DNA of 64,000 nucleotides from NCBI GenBank assembly GCA_964390005.1, contig CAYMGM010000007.1:1-64000 (forward strand). Direction: 5' to 3'. A program made the position numbers and the translations under genes. Under the pieces are notes generated by a model. It was not told the origin of the DNA. It did not search any database and was given only the letters and a program-made list of their open reading frames with translations. This DNA is from CAYMGM01 sp964390005. Lineage in GTDB: Bacteria > Pseudomonadota > Alphaproteobacteria > UBA9219. Positions 1-8,065 of this stretch are shown here, one piece after another. Each line of letters starts with the position of its first letter. Within the stretch, counting starts at the first letter, position 1.

Positions 1-8
1 CGCCGACG

Positions 9-375
9 GCGGGCTGGGCCCGCGGCCATTCTTGGGGGGAGAACACTTCTGTATTGGGGTATGCCACCTAGAACGGCAAGCCCTTGCACCTGACATCAAC
101 ATTTGGCGTCGTCGCCCCCTTCATTCGTCATCCCCGCGAAGGCGGGGATCCAGGGGGCCTCTCGGCTGGCACGGACGGAGATAAAAAAGGAAGCGTCTTC
201 TCTAACGGCCAAGTCCTCTGGATCCCCGCCTTCGCGGGGATGACACAAAAGGAAAAGACGGCACAGAATAAATCCGCATACCTCTATGAAGCCGATGAGC
301 CCAAACAGACAGCCTCGGCGCTACGCCGACGCCGGTTAGCGGGGGCCGGGTTTGCGGCCTTCGTAGCCGGGAGGT
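9..375. repeat. Dispersed palindrome-bearing repeat element, copy 1
   Basis: A gene-free stretch at the window start. It holds two inverted copies of a GC-rich palindrome (GTCATCCCCGCGAAGGCGGG starting at 127, and its reverse complement around 218-244), followed by an arm at about 245-310 that recurs at 21.6 kb on the opposite strand (shared stretch GACACAAAAGGAAAAGACGG, then the GCATACCTCTATGAAGC type). The outer ends are GC-rich (GCGGGCTGGGCCCGC at about 10-24). The element reads as a MITE-like or REP-like unit. Its right end runs into the 3' end of the neighbouring minus-strand gene. The exact limits are not defined. Confidence 0.65.
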
Positions 376-755
376 CTTGATTGAGGCGTGTGAGCTGTTT
401 TGCCGCGCAAATGCATCAGGAAGTTGGTGATAAGGCCATAATCGCCGTCAAAGGCAACAAGGGGCTGCGCCGAAGCGCGGGCAATATCGCGCGCAAAGGC
501 TGCGACCGTATGAAGCAACGTCTCGCCCGTCAAATGAGACCAATCGCGCATAATTCGCGTGATTTGGTCCATCGACGCGCCAAAACGCGTCATCAACTGG
601 AAGAAAGCCGGAGATATATCGCTGCGTGCAATGCCACCAGCGCCAGCACCGCCTGCTTTTCCTTTACCGCTCCGGCCCTTTTCTTGCGACGTCGAGCCCT
701 CTTCCTGGTCTTCTGCCAGAAAATCTGTTTCGTTATCGTCGTTCGGTGGCGTCAT
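336..755 (-). CDS. Hypothetical protein with low-complexity N-terminus
   Basis: A 139-residue protein I do not recognise. Residues 1-45 are acidic, then Gly/Lys/Ser-rich and probably disordered. Residues 46-115 look like a compact helical region (SPAFFQLM, ITRIMRDW, TVAAFARDI). The tail (PPGYEGRKPGPR) is encoded inside the end of the repeat element at 9-375, so the repeat probably replaced the original C-terminus and supplied the TAA stop at 336-338. It lies 36 bp downstream of another minus-strand gene and may share its transcript. No enzyme motif or signal peptide is visible. The helical block is faintly phasin-like in size, but I would not assign a function. Confidence 0.5.
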   Translation of the reverse strand: MTPPNDDNETDFLAEDQEEGSTSQEKGRSGKGKAGGAGAGGIARSDISPAFFQLMTRFGASMDQITRIMRDWSHLTGETLLHTVAAFARDIARASAQPLVAFDGDYGLITNFLMHLRGKTAHTPQSRPPGYEGRKPGPR

Positions 756-791
756 GGGGTCAAATGCCTTGATTGTTAAGGTTCAATATTT

Positions 792-1079
792 TCAATCGAC
801 AGTTCGTCCGTTTTCAAGTCGTAAAAACGCCGTGTCATAGCCTTCAACGGGTTTGCGATCTTCCATACGGATAATAAGTATTTTGTTCGTTTTCATGAGA
901 TAGGCGTTCATTTCATCCGTCGCTTCCCACGGAATGGGGAACGTCGCGCCAGTGTCGTAGATAATCTCCAGCTGGCGGCGATCGATGTGATAGCCCACCC
1001 ACAGCGGCGTCGCCTCAAACGGCTCGTCATGCACAAGGCAGAGCTTTCCGCGCGCGTTGACAATCAAACCGATATTCAC
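792..1079 (-). CDS. Hypothetical 95-residue protein
   Basis: A small soluble protein without cysteines other than one near the N-terminus and without a signal peptide. The composition (IGLIVNARGKLCLV, then alternating beta-type stretches such as RRQLEIIYDT) suggests a small beta-rich fold. The start is GTG at 1077-1079, preceded by AGGAG and GAAGG on the minus strand, which supports translation from there. It is divergent from corA and sits upstream of the 336-755 gene in the same direction, so the two may form a short operon. No family is recognised. Confidence 0.55.
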   Translation of the reverse strand: MNIGLIVNARGKLCLVHDEPFEATPLWVGYHIDRRQLEIIYDTGATFPIPWEATDEMNAYLMKTNKILIIRMEDRKPVEGYDTAFLRLENGRTVD

Positions 1080-1302
1080 GAACGAACCTTCTCCTGCCCT
1101 TTACGGGCTTGTTTTTAAACTCTTTTTGCGATCGTTGTCCGAGCGCGGCGCTATTCTGTAATAACGATAGTTAAAACTAGCTGAATTTTTTCTTCGCATC
1201 AACCGTTGGATGGATTTGCGCGCGCTCCTTTTTCGAGCCTTTCAGACGGACCCAAGACGCGTTATACAAAAGCCAGACGCAGCAACGCAGAAAGAGGCAA
1301 AA

Positions 1303-2271
1303 ATGCTCTCCCTCTACGCCTTAAATAATGGCACTTTCGAGCAAAAAACGCCCAGCGACACCCTCGCGCCCATTCTTTCGCCTAGCGTGGTGTGGATTGA
1401 TCTGTTCAATCCCAAGGCCGCAGAAGTGGACCACGTTCAGCAAATGACGGGCGCGCCGATCCCTTCGCGCGCCGAGATGATCGAAATTGAGGCTTCAAGC
1501 CGCCTTTACACCGAGGGCACAGCTTTGATCATGACGATCCCTGTCTTGAACAAGGCCTTAAGCGATGTGCCTGGAACAGCTATTGTCACGTTTTTGCTGA
1601 TCGACCATCGCTTGATCACGATCCGTTATGAAGACCCAACCCCTTTTAGTCTTTTTGCTTATCGTCTGAAACAACAACCGTCTTTAATCAATTCCGGCGA
1701 AAAGGCTCTTTTAGGTTTGCTCGAGCAAATCGCCGACAGGCTGGCCGATATTATGGAAAGCGCGATTGCCGAAATGGATGCGCTTTCCCGCAGCATTTTT
1801 CGCCAAACGGCCGACGCGCCACCCATCGATTTACAGGATATTTTGCAACGCATCGGACGCGTTGGGGACTTAACGACGCGCGCCAAAGACAGCCTTTTGG
1901 GCCTTAATCGCATGACGGCTTTTTTTGCCGCGCACACGGCCATCGATGTCGAGGAAAAAGAACGTTTCGATACCTTGCAGCACGATATCGCGTCACTGGA
2001 CGATCACGCCAAGTTCTTATCCGAACGCATTGGCTTTTTGTTGAACGCAACGCTGGGCATGATCAATATCGACCAAAACAATATCATCAAAATCTTTTCG
2101 GTCGTTGCCGTGGCTTTCCTGCCGCCAACGCTGATAGCCAGCATTTACGGCATGAACTTCGAAATCATGCCCGAACTTAAATGGTCTATGGGCTATCCGT
2201 TCGTCCTTGCGTTGATGCTTTTGTCGGTTCTTGTTCCCTTTTTCTATTTCCGCCGCAAGCGTTGGCTTTAA
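1303..2271 (+). CDS. corA: CorA-family divalent metal transporter
   Basis: An inner-membrane Mg2+/Co2+ (or related divalent cation) channel of the CorA family, 322 residues. Residues 1-about 255 are the cytoplasmic alpha/beta and long-helix part. Two C-terminal membrane helices follow (IIKIFSVVAVAFLPPTLIAS and YPFVLALMLLSVLVPFFYF), and the signature YGMNF sits between them at the pore mouth. The C-terminus is basic (RRKRWL), as usual. I chose ATG 1303 because AGAGG lies five bases upstream; an in-frame start at 1210 would add 31 residues that do not resemble the family. The next gene, on the other strand, ends 7 bp away. Confidence 0.9.
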   Translation: MLSLYALNNGTFEQKTPSDTLAPILSPSVVWIDLFNPKAAEVDHVQQMTGAPIPSRAEMIEIEASSRLYTEGTALIMTIPVLNKALSDVPGTAIVTFLLIDHRLITIRYEDPTPFSLFAYRLKQQPSLINSGEKALLGLLEQIADRLADIMESAIAEMDALSRSIFRQTADAPPIDLQDILQRIGRVGDLTTRAKDSLLGLNRMTAFFAAHTAIDVEEKERFDTLQHDIASLDDHAKFLSERIGFLLNATLGMINIDQNNIIKIFSVVAVAFLPPTLIASIYGMNFEIMPELKWSMGYPFVLALMLLSVLVPFFYFRRKRWL

Positions 2272-2278
2272 CAGCGCC

Positions 2279-3961
2279 TTACGAATTGCGAATATGGGTC
2301 AAGAACCCGTCCACTGTTTGCGTCAAGGTCTCGGCCTCCTGCGACAGGCCGCGCACCGTTTCGAAAAGCTGGCTTGAGGCCAACCCCGTTTCTGTCACCG
2401 CGTTTGTCACATGCGTCATCTTGTCGGTCACGCGCGACGTATCGTTGGCAATGGTTTGAATGCTGCGCGAGATTTCTTGCGTTGCCGCCCCTTGCTGTTC
2501 GACGGCAGCCGCGATAGACGACGAGATTTGATTGACCCTGCTGATTGTCGCCGTAATATTGTCGATCGTCGTCACGGCTTTGGAGGTCTGTCCTTGAATG
2601 GTACTGATCTGAGACGAAATCTCTTTGGTCGCGTTGCCAACCTGGTTAGCCAGATTCTTCACCTCACCCGCAACAACGGCAAAGCCTTTGCCCGCATCGC
2701 CCGCCCGCGCCGCTTCGATCGTGGCGTTCAACGCCAATAGATTGACTTGGTTGGCAATGGCCTCAATCAAGCGTAAGACGCTGCCAATTTCATCCGCCGA
2801 TTGACTCAGCGCCTGCATCACACGGCCTGTCGTTTCGGCTTCTTGGGCGCATGTCGCCGCAATTGATGCGGATTCCGAAATTTGGCCATTGATCTCGCGG
2901 ATGGCCGTATTCAGTTCTTCAGCCGCTGCAGCGACAGATTGAACGTTCGTTGAGGCTTGAGACGCCGCCGCCGAAACGGTTTCAGCATCCTTGCTCGTTT
3001 CTCCGGCATACTCTGTCATCGCTTGCGTGCTGGTTTTCAGAACTTCGACGGCAATGCCGACATTATCGACGGCTTTTTTGACAACGGTTTGAAATTCGTC
3101 TGCCATTGTTAGCAAAATTTCTTTGCGTTGTTGCTCGCTATGTTTCTTTTCTTGCTCTTGCTCGATCCGCAACTCATGATTTTCACGAACCTTGTCTTTG
3201 AGCGAATCCACGGCACGCGCAATATGTCCGATTTCGTTCTCTTGACGAATGGCCGGAACATCGACTTCCGTGTTTCCGTCCCGGATCATTTCAAGCGTGT
3301 CGCTGAGTAAAAGGAGAGACGATAGACGTCGCCTGTTGGTCAAGTAGGCCAAGCCTGAAAGCAGAAGCCCCAGACCAAGAACGATGCCGATGATTTCGCG
3401 GTTGAGTTCGGGGATAAGCGCCAAGCGTTCTTTTTTGTTGAGCCCCACAAAAATAATGCCGACAATTTTGCCTTCGGCGTCTTTAATCGGGTCATACGCG
3501 ACGAAATAATCTTGGCCGAACAGGTTGGCTTCCCCCTTATAGGTTTGGCCTTCCTTCAGCACCAAATCGTAAATGGGCCCCGGATTCAAGCGGGTCCCGA
3601 CGGCGCGTTCGCCGTTTTCTTTAACAATGTTCGTTGCAACGCGCATATCGCCCATAAAAAGCGTCGCATTGCCCGAGACCATTTTGACGAGCCAATCGAT
3701 CGTCTCATTGTCGTTATTCAGCGCGTGGTTGCCAATCCAAAGCTGGCTATCATGCACGTTGAACGTCTCGCCGTTTTTGGCCAAAACATTTTTAATGATC
3801 GTAATGTTTGTATCCAGCCTTTTACGGGCCTGATCGTGAAGCGCCGTATAAAGAACGTTTTGAACGACGAAAACAATGATGGTTCCGAAGAGAATATATC
3901 CCAAAATGGTCTGAAGGCTGATTTTGGTGGCAATCGAGAGCTTTCGGAAAATATGAAGCAT
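2279..3961 (-). CDS. Methyl-accepting chemotaxis protein with periplasmic Cache domain
   Basis: A 560-residue chemoreceptor. TM1 is at about residues 18-40. A periplasmic single-Cache type sensor (about 43-188) contains the typical FGQDYFVAYDPIKD and GKIVGIIFVGL strands. TM2 is at about 190-208, followed by a HAMP region (about 209-265), a coiled coil rich in E/K/Q, and the signalling bundle, whose hairpin tip includes LLALNATIEAARAG. It should sense a small ligand in the periplasm and control the CheA kinase. The C-terminus has no CheR-docking pentapeptide of the NWETF type. It is divergent from motAB, and the shared intergenic region holds a CtrA-like site. Confidence 0.93.
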   Translation of the reverse strand: MLHIFRKLSIATKISLQTILGYILFGTIIVFVVQNVLYTALHDQARKRLDTNITIIKNVLAKNGETFNVHDSQLWIGNHALNNDNETIDWLVKMVSGNATLFMGDMRVATNIVKENGERAVGTRLNPGPIYDLVLKEGQTYKGEANLFGQDYFVAYDPIKDAEGKIVGIIFVGLNKKERLALIPELNREIIGIVLGLGLLLSGLAYLTNRRRLSSLLLLSDTLEMIRDGNTEVDVPAIRQENEIGHIARAVDSLKDKVRENHELRIEQEQEKKHSEQQRKEILLTMADEFQTVVKKAVDNVGIAVEVLKTSTQAMTEYAGETSKDAETVSAAASQASTNVQSVAAAAEELNTAIREINGQISESASIAATCAQEAETTGRVMQALSQSADEIGSVLRLIEAIANQVNLLALNATIEAARAGDAGKGFAVVAGEVKNLANQVGNATKEISSQISTIQGQTSKAVTTIDNITATISRVNQISSSIAAAVEQQGAATQEISRSIQTIANDTSRVTDKMTHVTNAVTETGLASSQLFETVRGLSQEAETLTQTVDGFLTHIRNS

Positions 3962-4113
3962 TGTCGGGCGCTTTCAAAACAAGGTGGGGATGGCTTCTTA
4001 AGGAAAGGCAGAGAGGGGCGCTCTCTCATGAAAAGTATCAAAATCCATAGAAAAAGAAAAGGATTTATGGTTAACGTTTTGCCTTTCCTCTTGCAGACGG
4101 GCCGTCATTAACG

Positions 4114-4129
4114 TTAAAGCGATTTTAAC
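4114..4129 (+). promoter_or_regulatory. CtrA-type binding site TTAA-N7-TTAAC
   Basis: The sequence TTAA AGCGATT TTAAC matches the alphaproteobacterial CtrA consensus (TTAA-N7-TTAAC) exactly. It lies 86 bp before the motA start and 153 bp before the chemoreceptor start, in the divergent intergenic region. CtrA is known to control motility genes in this class, so the position fits. A second, overlapping TTAACGTTAA palindrome begins a few bases upstream. Confidence 0.65.
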
Positions 4130-4214
4130 GTTCTGACCGCTAAATGGTAAACAAGCGTCTGACCTTAAGGGGGTCGCGCGGTTCTGTTTGTCTTGGGGAA
4201 AGCGTTTCGGTCCC

Positions 4215-5084
4215 ATGAAGTTTATCATCGGCGTCTTAATTGCGGTTGCAGGTACGGTCGGCGGCTATGTCGCTGAAGGGGGCCATCTTGAGCCTATCCT
4301 TGAAGCCGCACCCATGGAAATCGTCATCATGGGCAGCACGGCGGCAGCAGGTTTTATCATCGGCAACCCGCGTATCGTGATTTCTCGTACAGGCAAAGCG
4401 GTCAAAAACATCTTCAAGCCGATGCCTTATAAAAAGGAGGCGTTTCTCGAGCTTTTGTCCTTGATGTACCAGATTTTTAAACTGGCCAAGACCAAAGGCA
4501 TGCTGGCGCTTGAAGCCCATGTCGAAAAACCCGAAGACAGCTCGATTTTCACGGCCTTCCCGGGCTTTCTGCACGACCATCATGCCGTTGTTTTCTTTAC
4601 TGATTATCTACGACTTTTTACATTAGGTGCCGACAAGCCCTATGAAATCGAAGCCTTGATGGACGAAGAGCTGGAAGTTCACCACACCGAAACAAATGCC
4701 TGCGTGACAGCTGTTCAGAATATCGCAGATGGCATGCCGGCCATCGGTATTGTGGCCGCCGTGCTTGGCGTTGTCCACACCATGGGCGCTATTAACGAGC
4801 CGCCTGAGGTTTTAGGTCGTCTGATCGGCGGCGCGTTGGTCGGTACCTTTATGGGTGTGTGGAGCGCTTATGGCTTTATCGCGCCCATGTCCTGTGCCAT
4901 GGCTTCGCGCTTTACCCAAGAATCATCGTATTACCAATGCCTTAAAGTTGGCATGCTGGCCCATTTGCAGGGGTTTGCGCCGTCAATTTCGATCGAATAT
5001 GCGCGCAAGGCCATCCCTTCCGATATCCGGCCAACCTTTGGTGAAGTTGAAGAAGCAACGCAAGCGCTTCCGGCTCCAAGCTAG
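4215..5084 (+). CDS. motA: Flagellar motor stator protein MotA
   Basis: The proton-channel stator subunit that couples ion flow to flagellar rotation in the inner membrane; 289 residues, the usual length. Membrane segments are visible at about residues 2-20 (FIIGVLIAVAGTVGGYVAEG), 34-52, about 170-195 (GMPAIGIVAAVLGVVHTMG) and 205-230 (LIGGALVGTFMGVWSAYGF). The cytoplasmic loop between segments 2 and 3 is long and charged, as in MotA. ATG 4215 is preferred over TTG 4188 because MKFIIG is the family N-terminus. motB follows after 24 bp, so the pair is an operon, probably driven from the CtrA-site region. Confidence 0.93.
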   Translation: MKFIIGVLIAVAGTVGGYVAEGGHLEPILEAAPMEIVIMGSTAAAGFIIGNPRIVISRTGKAVKNIFKPMPYKKEAFLELLSLMYQIFKLAKTKGMLALEAHVEKPEDSSIFTAFPGFLHDHHAVVFFTDYLRLFTLGADKPYEIEALMDEELEVHHTETNACVTAVQNIADGMPAIGIVAAVLGVVHTMGAINEPPEVLGRLIGGALVGTFMGVWSAYGFIAPMSCAMASRFTQESSYYQCLKVGMLAHLQGFAPSISIEYARKAIPSDIRPTFGEVEEATQALPAPS

Positions 5085-5108
5085 GCCAGGAAAGCAGGAT
5101 AGGGCCGC

Positions 5109-6227
5109 ATGTCGGGCAAAACAGAACAACCTGTTATCATCGTTCGCAAGAAAAAGGGCGGCGGCCACGCAGGCCACCATGGCGGCGCGTGGAAGGTTGC
5201 CTATGCCGATTTCATGACGGCTATGATGGCCTTTTTCCTTTTAATGTGGCTGCTCAGCATGACAACGCCCGAGCAAAGAAAGGGCATTGCCGAATATTTT
5301 GCGCCCACGGCGGCTTCGCTTTCTCAAAGCGGCGCTGGCGGTTTGTTGGGCGGCCTTTCGGTGACATCGTCGGTTGGCGCACGCCTGTCTTCGACCTCGC
5401 CCGAAGGGATGGATAAGCGCGTGCTGCCTTCCTATGGCAAAGGCGAAGAAGGCGATGAAGAAACAGGCGGGTATGAGAAAAATGCCGCAAAAGACGGCAA
5501 GGAGAATAAAGACGGCGCGCAACCGCCCTTATCGCCTGAAGCCGCGTTGATGCAAAGCGCCGCCGAAGCTATTCAAAAAGAAGAGGCCGCCTTTAAGGAC
5601 GCTGAATCTGTGTTACGCTCGGCGCTCGCGGCATCGCCTGCCCTGCAAGAGCTAGCCAAATCGATCTTGATCGACCGCACACCGGAAGGGTTGCGTATTC
5701 AAATCGTCGATCGCGATAAATTTTCTCTTTTCCCTTCAAGCAGCGCTATTCCCTATGAACGCGGACGCGATTTGTTACGCTTGATTGGGCGCGTGATTGC
5801 GCGTTTGCCAAACCCCATTTCCGTGACCGGCCATACAGATGGCTCACCCTTTCTTGTGGGATCCGGTCGGAATAACTGGGTTTTATCGACCGAACGCGCC
5901 AATGTCAGCCGTGAGGAAATTGTCGCGGCGGGCGTCCCCGATGGACGGATTGCGAAAATCTCGGGCCTTGCCGACCGCGAACCACTGGATCCGAAAAACC
6001 CGGCAGATCCCATTAATCGCCGCATCAGCATCGTTCTTTTGCGCATGAAAAAAGAAGGGGGCGAAAAAACCCCTCCGCCCAATCCGGCCGCGCCCACCGC
6101 CACACAGGCACCAACAGCAACACCTCAAACAGCACCTGAAACGGCGCCACCGGCAAAACCGGCGCCGCTTAGCGCGCCAGCGCAACCACCAAGCCAACGC
6201 ATCCCAACAAAAATCATGAACCGATAA
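5109..6227 (+). CDS. motB: Flagellar motor stator protein MotB
   Basis: The partner stator subunit that anchors MotA to peptidoglycan; 372 residues. After a basic N-terminus (KKKGGGHAGHHGG) comes WKVAYADFMTAMMAFFLLMW, which contains the membrane helix and the proton-binding Asp of the YADFMTAMMAFF motif. Residues about 195-320 form the OmpA-like peptidoglycan-binding domain (VTGHTDGSP, LSTERA, NRRISIVL). The last 50 residues are a Pro/Ala/Thr-rich tail without a known role. The gene lies 24 bp downstream of motA and 21 bp upstream of fabI, which may be read through. Confidence 0.94.
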   Translation: MSGKTEQPVIIVRKKKGGGHAGHHGGAWKVAYADFMTAMMAFFLLMWLLSMTTPEQRKGIAEYFAPTAASLSQSGAGGLLGGLSVTSSVGARLSSTSPEGMDKRVLPSYGKGEEGDEETGGYEKNAAKDGKENKDGAQPPLSPEAALMQSAAEAIQKEEAAFKDAESVLRSALAASPALQELAKSILIDRTPEGLRIQIVDRDKFSLFPSSSAIPYERGRDLLRLIGRVIARLPNPISVTGHTDGSPFLVGSGRNNWVLSTERANVSREEIVAAGVPDGRIAKISGLADREPLDPKNPADPINRRISIVLLRMKKEGGEKTPPPNPAAPTATQAPTATPQTAPETAPPAKPAPLSAPAQPPSQRIPTKIMNR

Positions 6228-6248
6228 CAAAACCTTGAGGAAACACCC

Positions 6249-7046
6249 ATGTTTAACCCTTCGGCCCCGGACCAACCGTGCCTACGCCCCCTTGTCGGGA
6301 AAAAAGGCCTTATTATTGGCATCGCCAACGAAAGCTCGATCGCCTATGGCTGTGCCAAGGCTTTCCGTGAATTTGGCGCCGATCTGGCGATCACCTATCT
6401 CAATGAAAAAGCGCGCCCCTTTGTCGAACCTCTGGCCAAAGATTTACAGGCGCCTCTTTTCCTGCCCTGTGACGTGCGCGAGCCCGGCCAGTTAGAAGCC
6501 GTTTTTCGCTCGATAGAATCTCACTGGGGCGAGCTGGATTTTGTTTTACATTCCATCGCCTTTGCGCCGCGCGAAGATTTACACGGGCGCGTGACAGATT
6601 GCAGTCGCGACGGGTTTTTGCTGGCCATGGATGTTTCTTGCCATTCCTTTATCCGCGTCGCCCATCTGGCCGAGCCTTTGATGAAAAACGGCGGCACACT
6701 TTTCACGATGAGTTTTTACGGATCGGAAAAGGTCGTCCAACATTACAACCTGATGGGCCCGGTCAAAGCCGCCTTGGAAGCCAGCGTTCGCTATCTGGCG
6801 CACGAACTCGGCCCCAAATCGATCCGCGTGCATGCGATTTCGCCTGGCATTATCAAAACGCGCGCCGCAACCGGCATTGATCGCTTTGACGAAATGCTGG
6901 ACAAAGCCGCCGATAAAACCCCGCTGCAAGACCGCGTCTCGGTCGAAGATGTCGGCATGGCAACGGCGCTGCTGGCGACAGACGCCGCGAAACTGATGAC
7001 AGGCCAAACGCTTTATATCGACAGCGGCTATCATGTCGTAAACTAA
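6249..7046 (+). CDS. fabI: Enoyl-[acyl-carrier-protein] reductase (NADH) FabI
   Basis: Reduces trans-2-enoyl-ACP to acyl-ACP in the last step of the fatty-acid elongation cycle, in the cytosol; 265 residues. It is an atypical short-chain dehydrogenase: the nucleotide-binding segment is GLIIGIANESSIAYG, and the catalytic set is Tyr157, Tyr166 and Lys173 in FYGSEKVVQHYN/GPVK, with the FabI Y-x6-K spacing. GIIKTRAATGI corresponds to the flexible substrate-binding region. It is the target of triclosan-type inhibitors in other bacteria. GAGGAA precedes the start. A new promoter appears immediately downstream. Confidence 0.93.
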   Translation: MFNPSAPDQPCLRPLVGKKGLIIGIANESSIAYGCAKAFREFGADLAITYLNEKARPFVEPLAKDLQAPLFLPCDVREPGQLEAVFRSIESHWGELDFVLHSIAFAPREDLHGRVTDCSRDGFLLAMDVSCHSFIRVAHLAEPLMKNGGTLFTMSFYGSEKVVQHYNLMGPVKAALEASVRYLAHELGPKSIRVHAISPGIIKTRAATGIDRFDEMLDKAADKTPLQDRVSVEDVGMATALLATDAAKLMTGQTLYIDSGYHVVN

Positions 7047-7059
7047 GACAAAACCCCTC

Positions 7060-7088
7060 TTGACGCCTGCCGGTAAACCGCCTATCTT
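7060..7088 (+). promoter_or_regulatory. Sigma70-type promoter
   Basis: TTGACG (7060-7065) and TATCTT (7083-7088) are separated by 17 bp. Transcription would start near 7095, 25 bp before the ATG at 7120. This supports 7120 rather than the in-frame TTG at 7060 as the start of the next gene. Confidence 0.6.
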
Positions 7089-7119
7089 TAATCAGTACGA
7101 AACAAGTACCTTTTATTGT

Positions 7120-8055
7120 ATGTCACCTCTCTGTTTTCGCGCTTCAGCCCAATCCACGCCGCCCTGTCATGGTATTCTGACGGGTATCGCTGCTTACCAA
7201 GAAGCGCTGCAAGCGCTGACACAAAGCGGAGCCTTTCCCGCGCAGAATGATGTCGCGCGTCAAGCCTTGGACCGGTTGTTAACCGCTTTGGCTGTTCCCC
7301 TTTCTGATCGCGCGACAGAGGTCTTTACCCAAGCGCCTGAAGTTCAAGCGTCACGCACGGCCATGTGGCACGCGCTGGCCCGTTATGAAGCGGGGCTTGA
7401 ACGCGCCATCGCCGCGGCAGGAAATTGGGATAAACTTGCGCAGCTTCCCTTCTATGAAAGCCAGCGTTTGTTGGCGCAAGCCGAAGTCGCCCTTTTGGGC
7501 GATGGCGAACCTCTTTCTCTTGACCCAGGCCAACGCATTGGGTTTGTCGACACCGGCCCCCTGCCTTTAGGCGCTTTATTGTTTCATCTTGAAACCGGTT
7601 TGCCGGTCACCTGCTTCGGTGCCAACGCTTTTGACGCGGCTTTAGGCCAAAAGTTTTTCCGTCGCTTGGGGCTTTCGGATCGCGCCATCCGCTTTGACTC
7701 GGCTCTTGAGCCGCCGTTTAATCCAACGTTATTGCCGCTGATCCTGATCGAAGCGCGCGCCCCGCGCAAAAAACAACGGCTCCGCGCTTGGCGCAAGGCC
7801 GAGGGCGCGGTAACCGTAGGCGTTCGAAGCGCTGTCGGTCTTTTTGGTCTTCTTTATCAGCCGCTCGCGCTTCAACTCGACAGCGATCTATTCATGTACT
7901 TTGAAAAGCGCACGACCGCGGCCCCTGGTTGCGTCAAAACCACCTATTTTTCTGCGGCACCGGCTGAAGGCTTGATCTTTGAAAAGGAAGAGCCCAAACC
8001 CGATTGGGGCGATGTTCATTTCTGCATCGAGCCGTCGCATCTGACGCACGGGTAA
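7120..8055 (+). CDS. Nicotianamine synthase-like protein
   Basis: A 311-residue cytosolic protein. Residues about 85-135 contain LAQLPFYESQRLLAQAEVAL, and about 140-175 contain GFVDTGPLPLGALLF, matching the pattern of nicotianamine synthase and its bacterial metallophore relatives (a fP-Y-x-x-Y/R-x-L-x-x-x-E segment, then the glycine-rich IGSGPLP SAM-binding loop). The next strand (PVTCFGANAFDAALGQKFFRRLG) fits the SAM-fold. By homology it would transfer an aminocarboxypropyl group from SAM to make a metal chelator, but substrate residues cannot be judged by eye. It is 10 bp upstream of mbfA, so iron handling is plausible. It could also be a divergent methyltransferase. Confidence 0.5.
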   Translation: MSPLCFRASAQSTPPCHGILTGIAAYQEALQALTQSGAFPAQNDVARQALDRLLTALAVPLSDRATEVFTQAPEVQASRTAMWHALARYEAGLERAIAAAGNWDKLAQLPFYESQRLLAQAEVALLGDGEPLSLDPGQRIGFVDTGPLPLGALLFHLETGLPVTCFGANAFDAALGQKFFRRLGLSDRAIRFDSALEPPFNPTLLPLILIEARAPRKKQRLRAWRKAEGAVTVGVRSAVGLFGLLYQPLALQLDSDLFMYFEKRTTAAPGCVKTTYFSAAPAEGLIFEKEEPKPDWGDVHFCIEPSHLTHG

Positions 8056-8065
8056 GGACACAACC

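Noticed and set aside
127..244. An intrinsic terminator pair at the GC-rich palindromes
   Set aside because: The palindromes lack T-runs and recur as parts of a dispersed element, so they are better read as repeats.
84..380. A 98-codon open frame across the first repeat element
   Set aside because: It reads through palindromes and repeat arms (WIPAFAGMT-type translation of a known palindrome class) and has no ribosome-binding site; the same peptide arises from the repeat copy at 21.6 kb.
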